Source: Erigeron canadensis
Taxonomy: Eukaryota > Streptophyta > Magnoliopsida > Asterales > Asteraceae
Direction: 5' to 3'
Length of the DNA: 64,000 bases
Assembly: GCF_010389155.1 (NCBI RefSeq)
Contig: NC_057761.1
Coordinates: 7,318,501-7,382,500, forward strand
Position numbers and translations under genes: made by a program
Shown: positions 38,301-50,104 of the stretch, in pieces
Layout: every line of letters begins with the position of its first letter
Numbering within the stretch: the first letter of the stretch is position 1
The notes under the pieces: model-generated
The model's database searches: none
Told to the model about the DNA's origin: nothing
The model's input: the letters and a program-made list of their open reading frames with translations, nothing else

Positions 38301-39436
38301 CTTAATGAGAAACATATACTAAATAAATTAACATCGAATAAATCTGAGAATAGTATTAAAGTATCCATCATTACATGTATAAGTTTGCCTGGTATATTAG
38401 TGTTTATTTTATTGTTGTTGATTGGCTCTATGACATAGAACGGAAGGTGATTGTATTTTGTGATATAATCCTCCTTGCAGGGGCTCATTGGGCAGTATGC
38501 TGTGCCCATATTAGAAGAAAAATCTGTATGGGGAACAGATGCTCCAACAAGAATAGCTTATATGGACACCCAGGTAGTTTGACATGATCCTTAATCTTAT
38601 CTAAGCCGCCTGCACGGAAAGAATTGTTTGAACTAACTGGTGACCTTTTTCCAGGATATAGCTCGATTAACATTTATTGCAATACGGAATGAAAAGATTA
38701 ACGGAAAACTTCTTACATTTGCTGGACCTCGAGCATGGACAACACAAGAGGTAAAGAACTTCTATTTGTTTTGTGTAGATGGTTCAGTTTGATGTACAAG
38801 CACCAGATTAGTTTGCAGACATCTAAAAATTTTAATGCTGATGCTCTCGTTGTCACTAGGTGATTACATTGTGTGAAAGGCTAGCTGGACAAGATGCAAA
38901 TGTAACTACTGTGCCAGTCTCTGTTTTGAAATTTACTCGGCAGCTAACACGCTGTTTTGAGTGGACAAATGACGTTGCTGACAGATTGGCATTTTCAGAG
39001 GTGAGTAACACTGTCACATTGGAGGACATCTTTGGCCCCAATGCTCTATATGTATCAGTATTCACATCTCCAAGATTTAAACCCACGTCCTATAAGGCCA
39101 CAAATTTCATTTCTGCTTCTAATTCACTTGTGTGATTTCACTCAGTTGCATTTTGAACATCTCTACCTACAAATAACCAAGTTTTATTATAAGATTATGC
39201 ATTTAAGATCTTCTTATTAGTTGTAATTTGCAATGTTTTTTATCATGTTTGTCTTGCAGATTCTCACAAGTGATACCGTATTTTCGGTACCAATGAACGA
39301 GACATATCAGCTTCTTGGTGTGGATCAGAAAGATATTCTTACGTTGGAGAAATATTTGCAGGATTACTTTACAAACATATTAAAGAAATTAAAGGACCTC
39401 AAGGCCCAATCCAAGCAAAGTGACTTTTACATCTAA
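35335..39436 (+). CDS. HCF244: HCF244, chloroplast atypical SDR for psbA translation / D1 assembly
   Basis: Thylakoid-associated atypical short-chain dehydrogenase, homologue of cyanobacterial Ycf39, required for psbA translation initiation and D1 synthesis in photosystem II. Eight exons: 35335-35497, 37085-37329, 37452-37550, 37708-37902, 38481-38573, 38655-38750, 38860-39000, 39260-39436; 1209 nt, 402 aa, all phases consistent; Arabidopsis HCF244 is about 395 aa. The first exon is Ser/Thr/Arg-rich without acids at the start, as expected of a chloroplast transit peptide. The nucleotide-binding motif is GATGTLG (93-99). Further family blocks: [86 protein letters not shown] and a C-terminus [15 protein letters not shown]. 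The classic YxxxK catalytic pair is absent, normal for this protein. Intron 1 (1.6 kb) holds a MITE and a SINE-like copy. Confidence 0.97.
35954..36260. mobile_element. hAT-like MITE in HCF244 intron 1
   Basis: Inverted ends GGGTATGTTTGGT and ACCAAACATGCCC. The interior has GTAGCTTTTAGTT subrepeats and AAAGCTC blocks and is the same family as the copy at 1529-1752 in the RLP pseudogene. No convincing 8-bp TSD. Confidence 0.7.
36915..37000 (-). mobile_element. tRNA-derived SINE head in HCF244 intron 1
   Basis: Read on the minus strand: an A box TGGCTTAGTGG followed about 35 bases later by a B box GATTCGAACCTC. Both match the Pol III consensus. The spacing is tRNA-like, but the sequence does not fold into a full cloverleaf with an acceptor stem, so it is read as the head of a SINE whose body would run towards 36700. 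Confidence 0.55.
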
Positions 39437-39800
39437 AATGGGAAGGTAAGTAATAATCTTTGTGTTTGTACATGGAGTTGTGTTATTCAAAGACCACAAA
39501 TTACTTTGTAACCAACCACAAAAGAGGTTCAATTTTTTGTAAATTGTAATTTTCTTGTTCCATATATTCGGATTAGGCCAAGAGCAGTGAATCACCTTTC
39601 TCAAGACAGAGCATGTCACAGATACCATGTCATGAAAACTATCTTTTATGTAAAATGCGAAAGACCATATGGCATCCAAAAGTTCTGCTACTGCTTATTA
39701 TGACTTTATTTCTACAGGTCACCATATATTTAGTCATTTATTCCCAAACAGATTGCAAATCCTTAAATAAGCATAAGCTCATCCATGTTGGCCCATTGTT
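39437..39800 (+). other. HCF244 3' UTR with a possible 3'-UTR intron
   Basis: Ten bases after the stop codon there is a near-perfect donor (GGGAAG/GTAAGT at 39446/39447). Candidate acceptors follow at about 39577 (GGATTAG) and 39718 (TTTCTACAG). A spliced 3' UTR is therefore likely. It is inferred from motifs only. Confidence 0.45.
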
Positions 39801-39819
39801 ATCATATCTCTCAGGCCCG

Positions 39820-40020
39820 TCAAGACTAAGTATGTCTTGTGGATGTCTGGTAAATATGGATAACCGAAGACCCATTATCGGTCTCTAACTTACCGGTCCC
39901 ATAGCTAACAGGATGCACTATGATCGAAGAGACTAGAGACATGGGATGAGATTTGAATTATTGGCCTTAGCTTTTATGCTGTATATCCTCTACCACAAGA
40001 CTACCATTGTGGGACTGCAG
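39820..40020 (-). mobile_element. SINE-like copy, minus strand
   Basis: On the minus strand: A-box-like TAGTCTTGTGGTAGAGG (about 40006-39990) and B-box-like AATTCAAATCTC (about 39960-39949), then a body running towards 39830. It resembles the copy at 36915-37000 in layout. Not a tRNA gene: stems do not pair. Confidence 0.45.
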
Positions 40021-42044
40021 TTTTTTGGCATACCCTTATCAAATCTCCAAGAAAATGTCAAGTAATAAACAAGGCTACATGTTTCAGTTTTCTGGGAGGA
40101 TATAGTGTCCTTGATAGGCTTGCATCTTATTATACATGTTACCTGGAAAGACTTCTGAAAGAGTGATCGATGAAGGCATAAAGTGTTGTTTGTCAAATAT
40201 CAAACAACACAATGCTAAAGAATATAAACTGTGGCGTTTATTTCTCTAATTTTGATAATTATTTCTTACAGTAATATAAGCGTCTTTTATTGTATTTCTG
40301 TGAACTTAAGATCGGAAGATATTTAAAATTTGACTGAAGTTGTGACAGGAAATTTATATTGAGCGATTTACCCGTTTATGAAAGACAAAATGTTGCACCA
40401 TAAAAACCAATGTTGTAAAGAACAAATAATGACAACGGGATAAATAAGGCAAGTAAATTTTCCCAGGCCTAGCAAGCATCCTCAACTTAGATCGTTGCCA
40501 CGATTTCGTCATTCACAATTGACGACGTGAGTTGATGGCACCAATTGGTGATTGGCTCATCTGTGGGCGATGCTTTGATGAAGCCGCGAAGAAGGAAAGA
40601 GTTATATCAGGTCCATTTAATCGTTAAACCAATTTATATGTTGGTTAAGAGATGTTGAAATCTTGTTTTTAGTTTTACCAATTTATATGTTGGTTAAGAG
40701 ATGTTGAAATATTGCTTTTAGTTTATTGGTAGAACTAGTACATTTGCCTTCGCTTTGTTTCGGGACATGGTTTTCAGACGATAAAGTGTTGGATATAAAC
40801 ATGATAAAGTCATTAACAAACATAACTTGTAATCGTTGCTATATACATAAGTAAAAAAAATAAAACATATAAAAACAGTATGAATAGTAAGATGTATTAA
40901 AGGGGAAAAAAAAAGCACACATAAAATAACTATGTTAATGCAAATAATGACAATATGACGACGGTGATGTAATAAAGTGTCTTACTTTAAATGTTAAATT
41001 AACGTAAAACATCACAATGATTTAAATTATTGTATATTAAATACCATTGTATATAGCGGAACGGTAAAAAAAAAACATCAAAACCAAATGTTTAAAGGTA
41101 AAACTGCAAATGTGTAAAAGTTGTTTGATAAAATTATGAGAACCCAAAAGTTTTGTGTCAAAAGTTTAAAAACGAAAACTTTGATATGGGACAAAAGTTT
41201 GAGATAAAAACTTTAGGGGGTGCAAATGAAAAGAGACCAAAGTTATGTTAAAGCCTTAAAATTGAAAATGTTACAAGTTTAGGGTGTAAAATGAAAGTTG
41301 TTTAAAGTTAAAAAGGGGTTGCACATTAAGCTTCAAGAGTTGTACATTGCATATTGGTTTTTAAAATATATATAATATACTATCGTTTATTTTTATTCCT
41401 ACAATCTTTCCCCCTCTTTCTCAAAATATGATTCGATGTATTTAAAATGTTTTTTTTTTAAAGTTTTTAATTTAAACATATTCACCTAATAAAATTATAA
41501 TATCATTATTAAACTAAGTTACAACATAATTATTACATTATCTTTTTGACATCAATAACCTATATTAATCACTGTTGGTGTTAACACCACTGTCGCCACC
41601 TACGCTACCACCATCACCACAACATTCCGAAAGCATTAGTCTAGTTTTAACTTTAAGAAAAAGATTAATAAGTGAAGTTTGATTAAACCAAGTTTATCTA
41701 AAAAATGAATATTCATTCTTTATCCTCTCATGAAAAACACATGACATCCATCAATTTTAAATGTCTTTACGGAATTAATCAAGGGTATAATTAGTTTTTG
41801 ATATTCAAAGAGTTTCTTTATATCTGAATACTTTAAAGCTGAAATTTCATTCGTACCGCATATCGACTGTTTTTTCATATGTAAAGCAACAATCATACTC
41901 TATAAGTTTTTTCATGAGGTATAAAAAAGGTGAAATGTAATAGAGTAGCATTTTTTCTATACCTTATCAAAAACTCTTCCGGATAAATAAAAAATTTTGT
42001 AATATGCATTTGTATATGTTGATATGCTTATATTAGAAAAAGTG
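40021..42044. other. intergenic, no gene seen
   Basis: AT-rich spacer. Contains the two-copy 49-bp repeat at 40629-40726. A purine-rich stretch at 41050-41340 is built from variants of AAAAGTTT; it looks like old transposon interior. A trinucleotide-rich CACCAC/GTCGCC segment at about 41580-41630 recalls Helitron-like interiors. No ORF with domains. Confidence 0.45.
40629..40726. repeat. 49-bp tandem duplication
   Basis: Units 40629-40677 and 40678-40726 begin CCAATTTATATGTTGGTTAA and differ at only a few positions near the end of the unit. Exactly two copies. Confidence 0.85.
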
Positions 42045-42270
42045 ATTGACTCTTTGAGGTTTAGCTCAATGGTTGAATAATCATATCCTTTTTATGAGGT
42101 CTTGTGTTTAAATCTTTGATTGGATATAAGAATTAAGTTCCTTTATGAGGGCTTGACTTGGGTATACCTAGGTTCAAGTCTGAGAGGGCAAGGTTTACCC
42201 CTATTAATCGTCATTTTTTCGGCCGGATTAGTAAGAGGTTTTCTCCCATTGGGTATTTGAAATAGACATA
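42045..42270 (+). mobile_element. tRNA-derived SINE copy
   Basis: A-box-like TTTAGCTCAATGG (about 42059-42071) and degenerate B box GTGTTTAAATC about 37 bases later. The body then contains TTCAAGTCTGAGAGGGCAAG, the GGCCGGATTAGTAAGAGG block and TCTCCCATTGGGTATTTGAA at the end. The order head-body-end is that of a full-length SINE. A MITE begins right after it. Confidence 0.6.
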
Positions 42271-42451
42271 GTGGCGCAGCTTTTAAGGGGCGAGGAGGGG
42301 CGCCCGACCCCCTGAAAATTTTTTTGCGATGTAGGGACTATATTGTTTTCGTGTATAAAAATTTTGATATACTCGGTTTCGACCCCTATTTTAGCGTTAG
42401 GGGGAAAAAATTAGATCCCGACCCCCATTGAAAATTTTCAATCTTCGCCAC
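42271..42451. mobile_element. TA-flanked MITE
   Basis: About 181 bp with ends GTGGCGCAGCTTTTAAGGGG and (complement) TTCAATCTTCGCCAC, flanked by TA on both sides (ATA...TAT). Interior C- and G-blocks are also complementary (GCCCGACCCCCTG / GGGGG...GATCCCGACCCCC is direct; AAAATTTT blocks are inverted). No coding capacity. Confidence 0.6.
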
Positions 42452-42726
42452 TATCTACTTCGAGGGAACTCTCTAGCGTGGACCCGGTTAAAACAACATA
42501 TGCTAGACCACCCGCTGTCGAATCGAGATACGAAATTTTTAACGAAATTCACCTAAAAAAAAGTTAGATTGACAAGAAAAATATATATATTTAATATTCT
42601 CAAAGTTTGTGCCTTTGTGGTCATTGTGGGAAAGTGAGATTAAAGGTCACTTATCCTCTGATCTGACGGATTCATCACAAAAGTAGTTCTAGTATAATTA
42701 TGAATCATCGAACTTTAGACCATGGT

Positions 42727-42799
42727 AATAATAGGGTTCACATATTATAGAATAGATCCCTCAAATAATAGGGTTCACATATTATAGAATAGATCCCTC
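42727..42799. repeat. 37-bp tandem duplication
   Basis: Units 42727-42763 and 42764-42799 read AATAATAGGGTTCACATATT then ATAGAATAGATCCCTC in both. Two identical copies, so recent. Confidence 0.9.
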
Positions 42800-42903
42800 T
42801 TTTTTTTTTAATTAAGTAAATTTTTTCTCAACTTTAATTGCTTGAGTTTGAATCATTAAAATATCTAACATTTGTCCTTTTAAAAAAAAATAGTTTTTTA
42901 CAA

Positions 42904-44181
42904 GAAAAAATTTCATTAGATTACTCTGTGGTTTGTTGTATTATATTTTTTTACCCTGTCGTTTTTTTTATTATTACTTCACCTTGTGGTGACTTTTTGT
43001 ATTATTAGAAACCCCTTTCTCAAACGGACGTTAGTGTGGATCCGTTAACCCTCTCACGTGCATTGCACATGAGGGTAATTTCATCTTTTTACCATCTAAA
43101 ACAACCTCTCATTCTTCTTTCATTTTCTTTTCCAGATTCGATGTTCTTTCTTTTCTTTTTCAAATTTAATATTTTTTTCTTTTCTAATATTCTACACCTA
43201 TCACTAATCCATAATCATCTACACCAAACTCACATACTTAGATTTAGCCCAAAAGATGCAGTTACAAGATCAATCATCATCATTTTCATCATATGATATA
43301 TATAAAATCAATTAATCAATCGATATATATATATACAAACATGAACATCATTGACCCGATTCGATGGTGATGACGACGGAGGTTTATGATGTTGCGCTTC
43401 ATTGACCCGAGCGAGCAGTAGCGGGTTATGGTCATGGGTTTCTCCGGCGTCTTCCACTTGCCGGCGGCATCTCAAGATTCTGGTAATGATTTTTAAATTG
43501 CTCTTGTATATACATACAAACAAGAACATGTTATAGTCGGAGTTGTATATACACATACTATAGAGCGAGAGATCTTACTTTCTTAGATCTATGAGGTTGG
43601 ATTTCAAAACTGGTGGAGGTGTTGGATTTCAAAACTGGTGGAGGTTGGATTTCAAAACTAGTGGAGGTGTTGGATTTCAAAACTTTTCCGCATGTGGTGG
43701 AGGTGTTGGATTTCAAGCCAGTGGGGGATCTGCCATGTTGTTTGTGTGTGTGTTTATGTGTGCGTGTGTTATTTTGAGGTGTAAGATATTTTATTTGAAC
43801 GTGTGATTTATATAAGAGGGATGGTGATGTTTATCTCTGAAATTTTATTTTATTTTTCCAGATTTTTAATGTTTTTTGGCATAATGTTTTTTCCAGATTT
43901 TGAAGGATTAGTAAATAGATGTATATATGTATTAATTTTAGGGTATTTGACCGAGAAAAGAAAAGCAGCAAGAAGAAAAGAGTGTTTTAGATGGTAAAAA
44001 GACGAAATTACTCTCATGTGCAATGTACGTGAGAGGGTTAACGGAGCCACACTAATGTCCGTTTGAGAGAGGGGTTTCTAATGATATAAAAAGTCACCAT
44101 AGGGTAAAGTAATAATAAAAAACGACAAGGTAAAAAAATAATAATACAGCAAACCACTGGATGATCTAATGAATTTTTTTT
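42904..44181. mobile_element. second MULE-like element with 9-bp TSD
   Basis: 1278 bp. Long inverted arms of about 200 bp: left TTTCATTAGATTACTCTGTG, GTTAACCCTCTCACGTGCAT, GGGTAATTTCATCTTTTTAC; right the complements (GTAAAAAGACGAAATTACTC, ATGTACGTGAGAGGGTTAAC, CACTGGATGATCTAATGAA). The likely 9-bp duplication TTTTTACAA is at 42895-42903 and 44182-44190. The interior has no transposase. It carries a TTTCAAAACTGGTGGAGG minisatellite (43600-43720) and short CT-rich gene-like pieces. It belongs to a different subfamily from the element at 12936-14834. Confidence 0.8.
43598..43725 (+). repeat. minisatellite inside the second MULE-like element
   Basis: Four to five units of about 25 bp, variants of GGAGGTGTTGGATTTCAAAA. 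Translated, it gives a GVGFQ-type peptide repeat in a 71-codon open frame (43591-43806), but there is no supporting domain, so it is annotated as repeat only. Confidence 0.8.
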
Positions 44182-44199
44182 TTTTTACAACTTCACACA

Positions 44200-44723
44200 T
44201 ACTTGTTAAGGCGGATACAAGTTACAAAGCTTCATAAGTAGGTACGACAATGGCATTGGATTGGAGGTTCGAATGATATTTTCAGAATGGAATTGGTTGC
44301 AATGGCTATAATTTATATTAGGAAACTCACAATATTCACAATGTAACGGTGGTGGTTGTGATAGCGTTCTGAACTTTTGATGGTATCGGCGACGGGTGGT
44401 AATTTCGATGACTATCGGTGGTGCTAGCTATGTCGAGTAGTATATGTTGATATAGTAGAAATATTTTAAAAGATAAAGAATGTAAATTAGTAATATAAAG
44501 ATTTAACATGTAAATTAATTTATTAAGAAAAAAATTAAGTAATTTCTAATAACCATCTCCATATAAGGGTGTTCATTAAGATCATTTGGTCAATTCATAA
44601 CTAATTTTTTTGTAACTATTTATAAATGATAAATGTTGGATAATTTTTATACAGTAATAAAAAAGTAAAAATAAGTTATACAACTAGATAATTTTTATTT
44701 AAATTTCTTTGTTGTCACCTATA
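44200..44723. other. intergenic, no gene seen
   Basis: AT-rich apart from a short GTGGTGGTTGTGATAGCG / GGCGACGGGTGG stretch (44345-44440) like the Helitron-type interiors at 20.9 and 22.2 kb. Nothing else supported. Confidence 0.4.
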
Positions 44724-44730
44724 TATCTTA

Positions 44731-44920
44731 TGGGTGAGGATTACCTCAAGTTAGTATTAACTTGATGGGTAAAGTTAAGAGAATATCAACCATCGATTAA
44801 AAATCAAGGGTTAAGATTTGATAATAAACTTTGAATCTTAACCCTTAATTTTTAATCAATGGTTGAGATCCTCTTAACTTTACCCCTCAAGTTAAAGTAA
44901 CTTGAGGGAATCTTCACCCA
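44731..44920. mobile_element. palindromic MITE with 7-bp TSD
   Basis: 190 bp, almost completely self-complementary: TGGGTGAGGATTACCTCAAG at the left; CTTGAGGGAATCTTCACCCA at the right; the central arms AAAAATCAAGGGTTAAGAT and ATCTTAACCCTTAATTTTT pair. TATCTTA repeats at 44724-44730 and 44921-44927. Clear, recent-looking insertion. Confidence 0.88.
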
Positions 44921-44927
44921 TATCTTA

Positions 44928-47900
44928 TTCGATATGAAAGTTTATTAACCCTACGTTTTGAGTCTAATTATCATTTCAATTACTTCTTTATATCATTATT
45001 TTATTAATTTAATAATGCATGAGAAAATTACATTTTGGTTCTCTAAACTGATACTGTTTATAGTAAATTAAAGTTGATCATGGAGATTTTATTGGGCTGG
45101 AGGTTTATTTGATTGTTGAGATTTTATTGGAAGGTGAGTGACCATAATTAAAGTTAAGGAGATGTTAAACGCAGCCTTTAAGGCTGTATTTAACGTGCGT
45201 ATAAATTTTGTACCTTCTATGTCAAAAGTCTCACCCCTAGATTTTATACTAAGTATACTATTATTTAATGCATTTTAACTGCAACCTTATGGAGAGTTTA
45301 CCAATGTACCGTGTCTCTATTTTTTAGACCTGGATAAAGTTATCGACAAATTAGAGGTAATAGTAAAGAGAAAATGATCTGTAATGCAGACTTTACCTAA
45401 GCTTAGGTACCGCCACTTTTAAAAAAGTTACAATATAAACCTTTGAATTTGATAAACATACATAGCCCCCCCCCCTGAGTTTTACTAAATTCCCCCTACT
45501 TTACCTAAGATAGGTACTGCATGCTTTACCTAACATTTCCCCAATAATAAAAGAGGTTTCGTGGAAATGTATGTGAATTAACATATCGATGATGATAACA
45601 AATTAACAATAATAAGGGTTTTGTTAATCACAATATATAATGTCGTTATTACGGTGCATAAAATAGTTGTATCTTTATCATAAAATTTAAAGGTAGACTT
45701 TTGATAAAAAAAAAAAAATACAATTTTGTTCCGTAATGACAACCCTTTGGAAAAAATTATCCTCATAATTAAGACCCCCATTAATTGGTATAATAAACCA
45801 AATGAGCAAATCTTGTCACATGTAAATGTGGTGAGGGTGTCTTAGCAATGTTATACTCATCTAACATATGAGGTGTAAAAAGTCAAACCGGCGTAAGCAT
45901 ATCTGTGTGGAGGTGTTAGCCATTTATCCGTTGGCGTCTTTCGAAAAAAATAGACAAATCCTCATGTTATACTACAACTCAACTCTAACGGTCAAATCAG
46001 TTTTTACTTTTTACACCTACCCTAATCTAACTAGGCAGTTTTTTTATTTTTTAACACTAACAAATAATTTATTTCATATTAACTGAGTACAATGATCTAT
46101 AGTTATAGCACTCCAAACTATACAACACTAAGTACTCCAACTTGGTAGTCTTGGAAAGTAAATTATACACTTTTTATGGTGTTTGGTATCTCGACCATAT
46201 TTTTAGTAATCTGACCAGACTATTAATGACAGGGGAGCCGCTTTTACTCTACCAGATTTACCATTACAGACAAAAGGCCCACACTATTTTAAAGCGATAT
46301 GATCAAAATATCAAAAATGTTGGTCGACATACACCAGGTTCTTTTTATTACCATATCTCTTCAAAAGTTACATGAAACACAAAGTATGGACAATTAAATA
46401 TGAAAGAAAGTTATGATATTGACTGCAGTCAAAGTACAAGTCATTTAAAGGTAATGTGGCTCTGAATTGACACTTCTATCCCCGAAAAGACTCCTATATT
46501 GATATGTAGTACACATGTAGTGGGTTTGGCAGAGTGTCAGCAGTCGTCAAATTTGAGGATTGGAGTTTGGTTTGGTTCGGTTCCATGTCAACAATTAAAC
46601 GCACGGACGCAAGCACCAAACGAGTCAATGACTCATAACAAATCTTCACCATATATTTAAAGTAAATATATTCCACAATACTCCTGGTTTCATCCTTATA
46701 CTCTATATTTTTCTACTTTTGACCCCTTATAAGGTTATACTCCGATATAATGTTATCGATAGTTCTACATTACATTAATAAACATTTGATTATCTCTTAA
46801 GTTTTAAATATTTTAGAAACTATGATATTACTGTCACATTATTCCTAACAAATGAAAATATTGTAAGAATTTCAGTATTTAAATATTCCATCAACAAATT
46901 AAAAGGATAATATGAACATCCTTATTCGTAAAATAATCTGAAATTGGCATTTTACCAAGTCAGCCACAAGCTATCATGGCTGAAAGTGCTAACCAAACTT
47001 TATCAATTTTATTTTAGATTTTACTTACATTAAATTTTACGAGTATATTTGAAATGTTTTTAACAAATGATCAAAATTCCCGTTTTATGCATTACTATTC
47101 CAATCATATCCTATCCAACACTATTATATTCAACATTTAATGGGGCCAATAGATTTAAAGAAATCTTTTATTGACTTGTTATCGTATAACTAATCAACAC
47201 TTTAATGTTCAAAAAAATTTCTTTTTTGAAATTTCTTTAGAGTTCATATCAATAAAATTTCTTTTTTTAATGTTAAAAAAAAAAAATCAACACTTTAATG
47301 GGGCCTAGATATTTAGTGTTCATCTAATTGTCTCTTACTTTTGAAAAAAAAGCATATTGACTTGCATGTTACTATACATGGGAGTGAATTTTACACCCAA
47401 AAATATATACATACATTATAATATATGTAAAACCAAGATTGGAAAACTCATGACTCGGGATCAAATCGGTGAGTGGGGGAGTCACGAGTTTGTAAAAACT
47501 TGGATCGGAATCGGGGAGAACTCGGATTAGGTTTTTATATAGAAAAATTATATTTTTTAAAAATTATATTGAATAAACTTCAAACTTAAAACATAATTGT
47601 TTAAAAACTTTAATATAATTCTTTAATTTAAAGTTCAAATTTCATTCATTAGAATCATAAACTTAAATCATTTTAACATTCTTTTTTATTTAAAAAAAAC
47701 AAAACAAAATTTTTTTTGACCAAAGTTGACCCGAGTTTTGACCCGATCCGACCGATTCTTGACCGATCCACCCGATTTTTGACCGATTCAAGCGAGTTTG
47801 ACCGAGTTTATCAAGCGACCAAGCCGTTGACTAAGTTTTGACCCGATTCCAGCCAACTCAACCCGTTTAACCCCTGATTCCGATTCCGATCTCGAGTTCT

Positions 47901-49990
47901 CGGCCGAGTTGACCGAGTTTTACAACACTAATGTTATGTAATATGTATGGTAAAAATTTTCTATATATGGATCATTACCCATAGTTAAACACAAGTATAT
48001 ATTGTACAACAAGCCTCCAAGTGTAGAGCAAGACTTAGTCACAATAATACACATATGTTCAAATAATGGGTTAATACACATAATTGCTAGATTAGATATC
48101 CTTTAGTACAAAAAATATTTGTTCAACTAAAATATTATATATACTTATTGTTACCGGTGCGTTACTTTTATTATTAATATGATCCATTCGATTAGATTAT
48201 TAAGTCATCCTAGCCACATAAACTCTACCTTTTAAAGTGGAGTTTATCTTGAAGTTTGTTAGTAGATATAAACCATGTGCTTATTAAATTTTATCCTTTA
48301 TCCTTTATCTACTGTCATTTTTCTTAAACAAATATATACTACCATTTATGTTGTTAACTATAAAACGATAAATCTTGCCAATTTTACTCCTAACATGCGC
48401 ACGTTTCATATTGCTACAACAAATAATAAGAAAATTATGAGATTTTAAATTTCATATTTATCCATTTCCCCCCAATAATTTTCACAAACCTTGCACTATA
48501 TAAACACATACATGTTTATTATATCTTTTACACTTTTCTGAAAATACCTTAAGTTGAAAAAAAATAACTTCAATCAACAAATCAAATGTAAATGTCAATC
48601 TTCAACCAACGTATCAGACCTTCAACCAAAAAATCGGATGCTCTCATCATGTCACCATAATCCAAAGGGTAGTTTCATTTATGAAACATTGATTATACAT
48701 ATATAAAGTGAGAACAGAGAAGCAAAAGATCGTGGACACGGGAATAATTAAGATGAAAAGTTATCTTTTTTACTTAAAGTGAGTTGTCTTAATATTTTTT
48801 TTAACGAATACTACAACTGATGTATATATGTAGCTGGTTAAAAGAGTTTTTGTGGCTACTTTGTTACCGCAAATCTGTTGGTATCTTTTGTGTGTTTCGT
48901 GAAATTATTGAGCTCATGTGAAATTATTGGATGATGTTGTCTTCTATTTAATAATGTCATTCAAGAGAAAGGTCCATCTTCGTGATCGATGGTGACTACT
49001 TCTTTTGCATATGGCTTTGCTGCACAAGATATGAGTTTGTTACTTTGTTGAACTGCTTTATTGCTTTGTGTATGGCTATATTTGTATTAAATACATGGGC
49101 TGACCTGCTTGTGATAAATGGCGGGAAAAGTTACATTGTAGGCACATTGTTTCTAATCTATATTAAAATGAATATAATGAAATAAAATACATTTTATTTA
49201 TTTGATTTTCTATCAAACATAAGAATTGATTTTGCTAATGTCTCAGATCAATTCCTCTAGTGATACCAATCAAAAGAATTTATTTATTTTTCAACCTATG
49301 CCAATTTCATGTTTCCTTTTATTGAATTTTTCTCTGCAAGAGTTACAAACTCTAATGAAATATGGTTTCTTAGATGTGGGAAAGGCCTTGTATTATGTTA
49401 AACGATTTGGTCTATTTCCTTTTTTTTTTTTTTTGTGAATGACTTATAAATTTATTTTGATTACCGTAACCCGAATAACTCACGGGTATTGTCACCGGTA
49501 AATTGAGTTTTTATTTATTTATGTCCATTCGATCAATTTTTTTGTAATCTCAAGACTATTACTTTTAAGATTGCAAATGGGTTCAAAAAATTGTGTCATT
49601 TACGAAAATCTGAAACAAAAAAAAAAATCCCACCAACGGAGATTGTTCAACCAAAATTTTCAGTCCCAAACAAGCTCCGAGATGGGGGAGGGGTATGAAA
49701 CATGCAATAAAAGGCAGCTTAGAAAAAAGGTAATAACCAAAATATATTTAATAAAGACCATTGAACACACCACCTATTTTAATCTTACTATAATAACCTA
49801 AATAAACAAAATAATTAAGAACTTAATAATTAATAGTTAAGAACTTAATAATTAAATTAATTTGATGTTTCTTTTTTTACTTAATAAACAAAAATAACTG
49901 TCAATTGCCTATTTTTTTACTTAATACATACATATATTATTTATACATTTAATAACTTAATACAAGTGACGAAAAAAACGGGCCCTTTCA
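44928..49990. other. 5-kb intergenic region, no gene seen
   Basis: AT-rich with many short open frames that lack domains. Noted pieces: hairpin AAACGCAGCC/GGCTGTATTT at about 45167-45190; an element-like segment with inverted GACTCGG/ CCGAGTT ends at 47430-47935; repeated TTGACCGA(T/G)(C/T)C phrases at 47750-47860 (GACCGATTCTTGACCGATCC etc.); poly-T at 49417-49434; and a hairpin ACCCG/CGGGT at about 49468-49488 similar to the Helitron end at 50056. None gives a gene. Confidence 0.45.
47430..47935. mobile_element. possible TIR element
   Basis: Left end GGAAAACTCATGACTCGGGA followed by GATCGGAATCGGGGAGAACT; the right end read on the opposite strand gives GTAAAACTCGGTCAACTCGG followed by GAGAACTCGAGATCGGAATC. 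Order and content agree in inverted orientation, with an AT-rich middle. TSD not found and the ends are diverged, so only tentative. Confidence 0.4.
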
Positions 49991-50028
49991 ATTGAAATAT
50001 AAGTTATAAATTACCTTTATTAAATGTA

Positions 50029-50056
50029 ACCCGAGTTATGCACGGGTATTTTCTAG
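50029..50056 (+). mobile_element. Helitron 3' terminus
   Basis: Stem ACCCG (50029-50033) and CGGGT (50043-50047) around GAGTTATGCA, then TATTTT and CTAG (50053-50056) followed by T. This is the usual plant Helitron 3' end. The body lies to the left without Rep/helicase. Confidence 0.7.
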
Positions 50057-50104
50057 TTTTTTTTTTACTGCCTTTAGAATTGAACACTTCAAATCCAACA
50101 TTAT

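Noticed and set aside
30207..39436. Biosynthetic or functional gene cluster (O-fucosyltransferase plus HCF244)
   Set aside because: Neighbours belong to unrelated processes (Golgi glycosylation, photosystem II) and have separate promoters.
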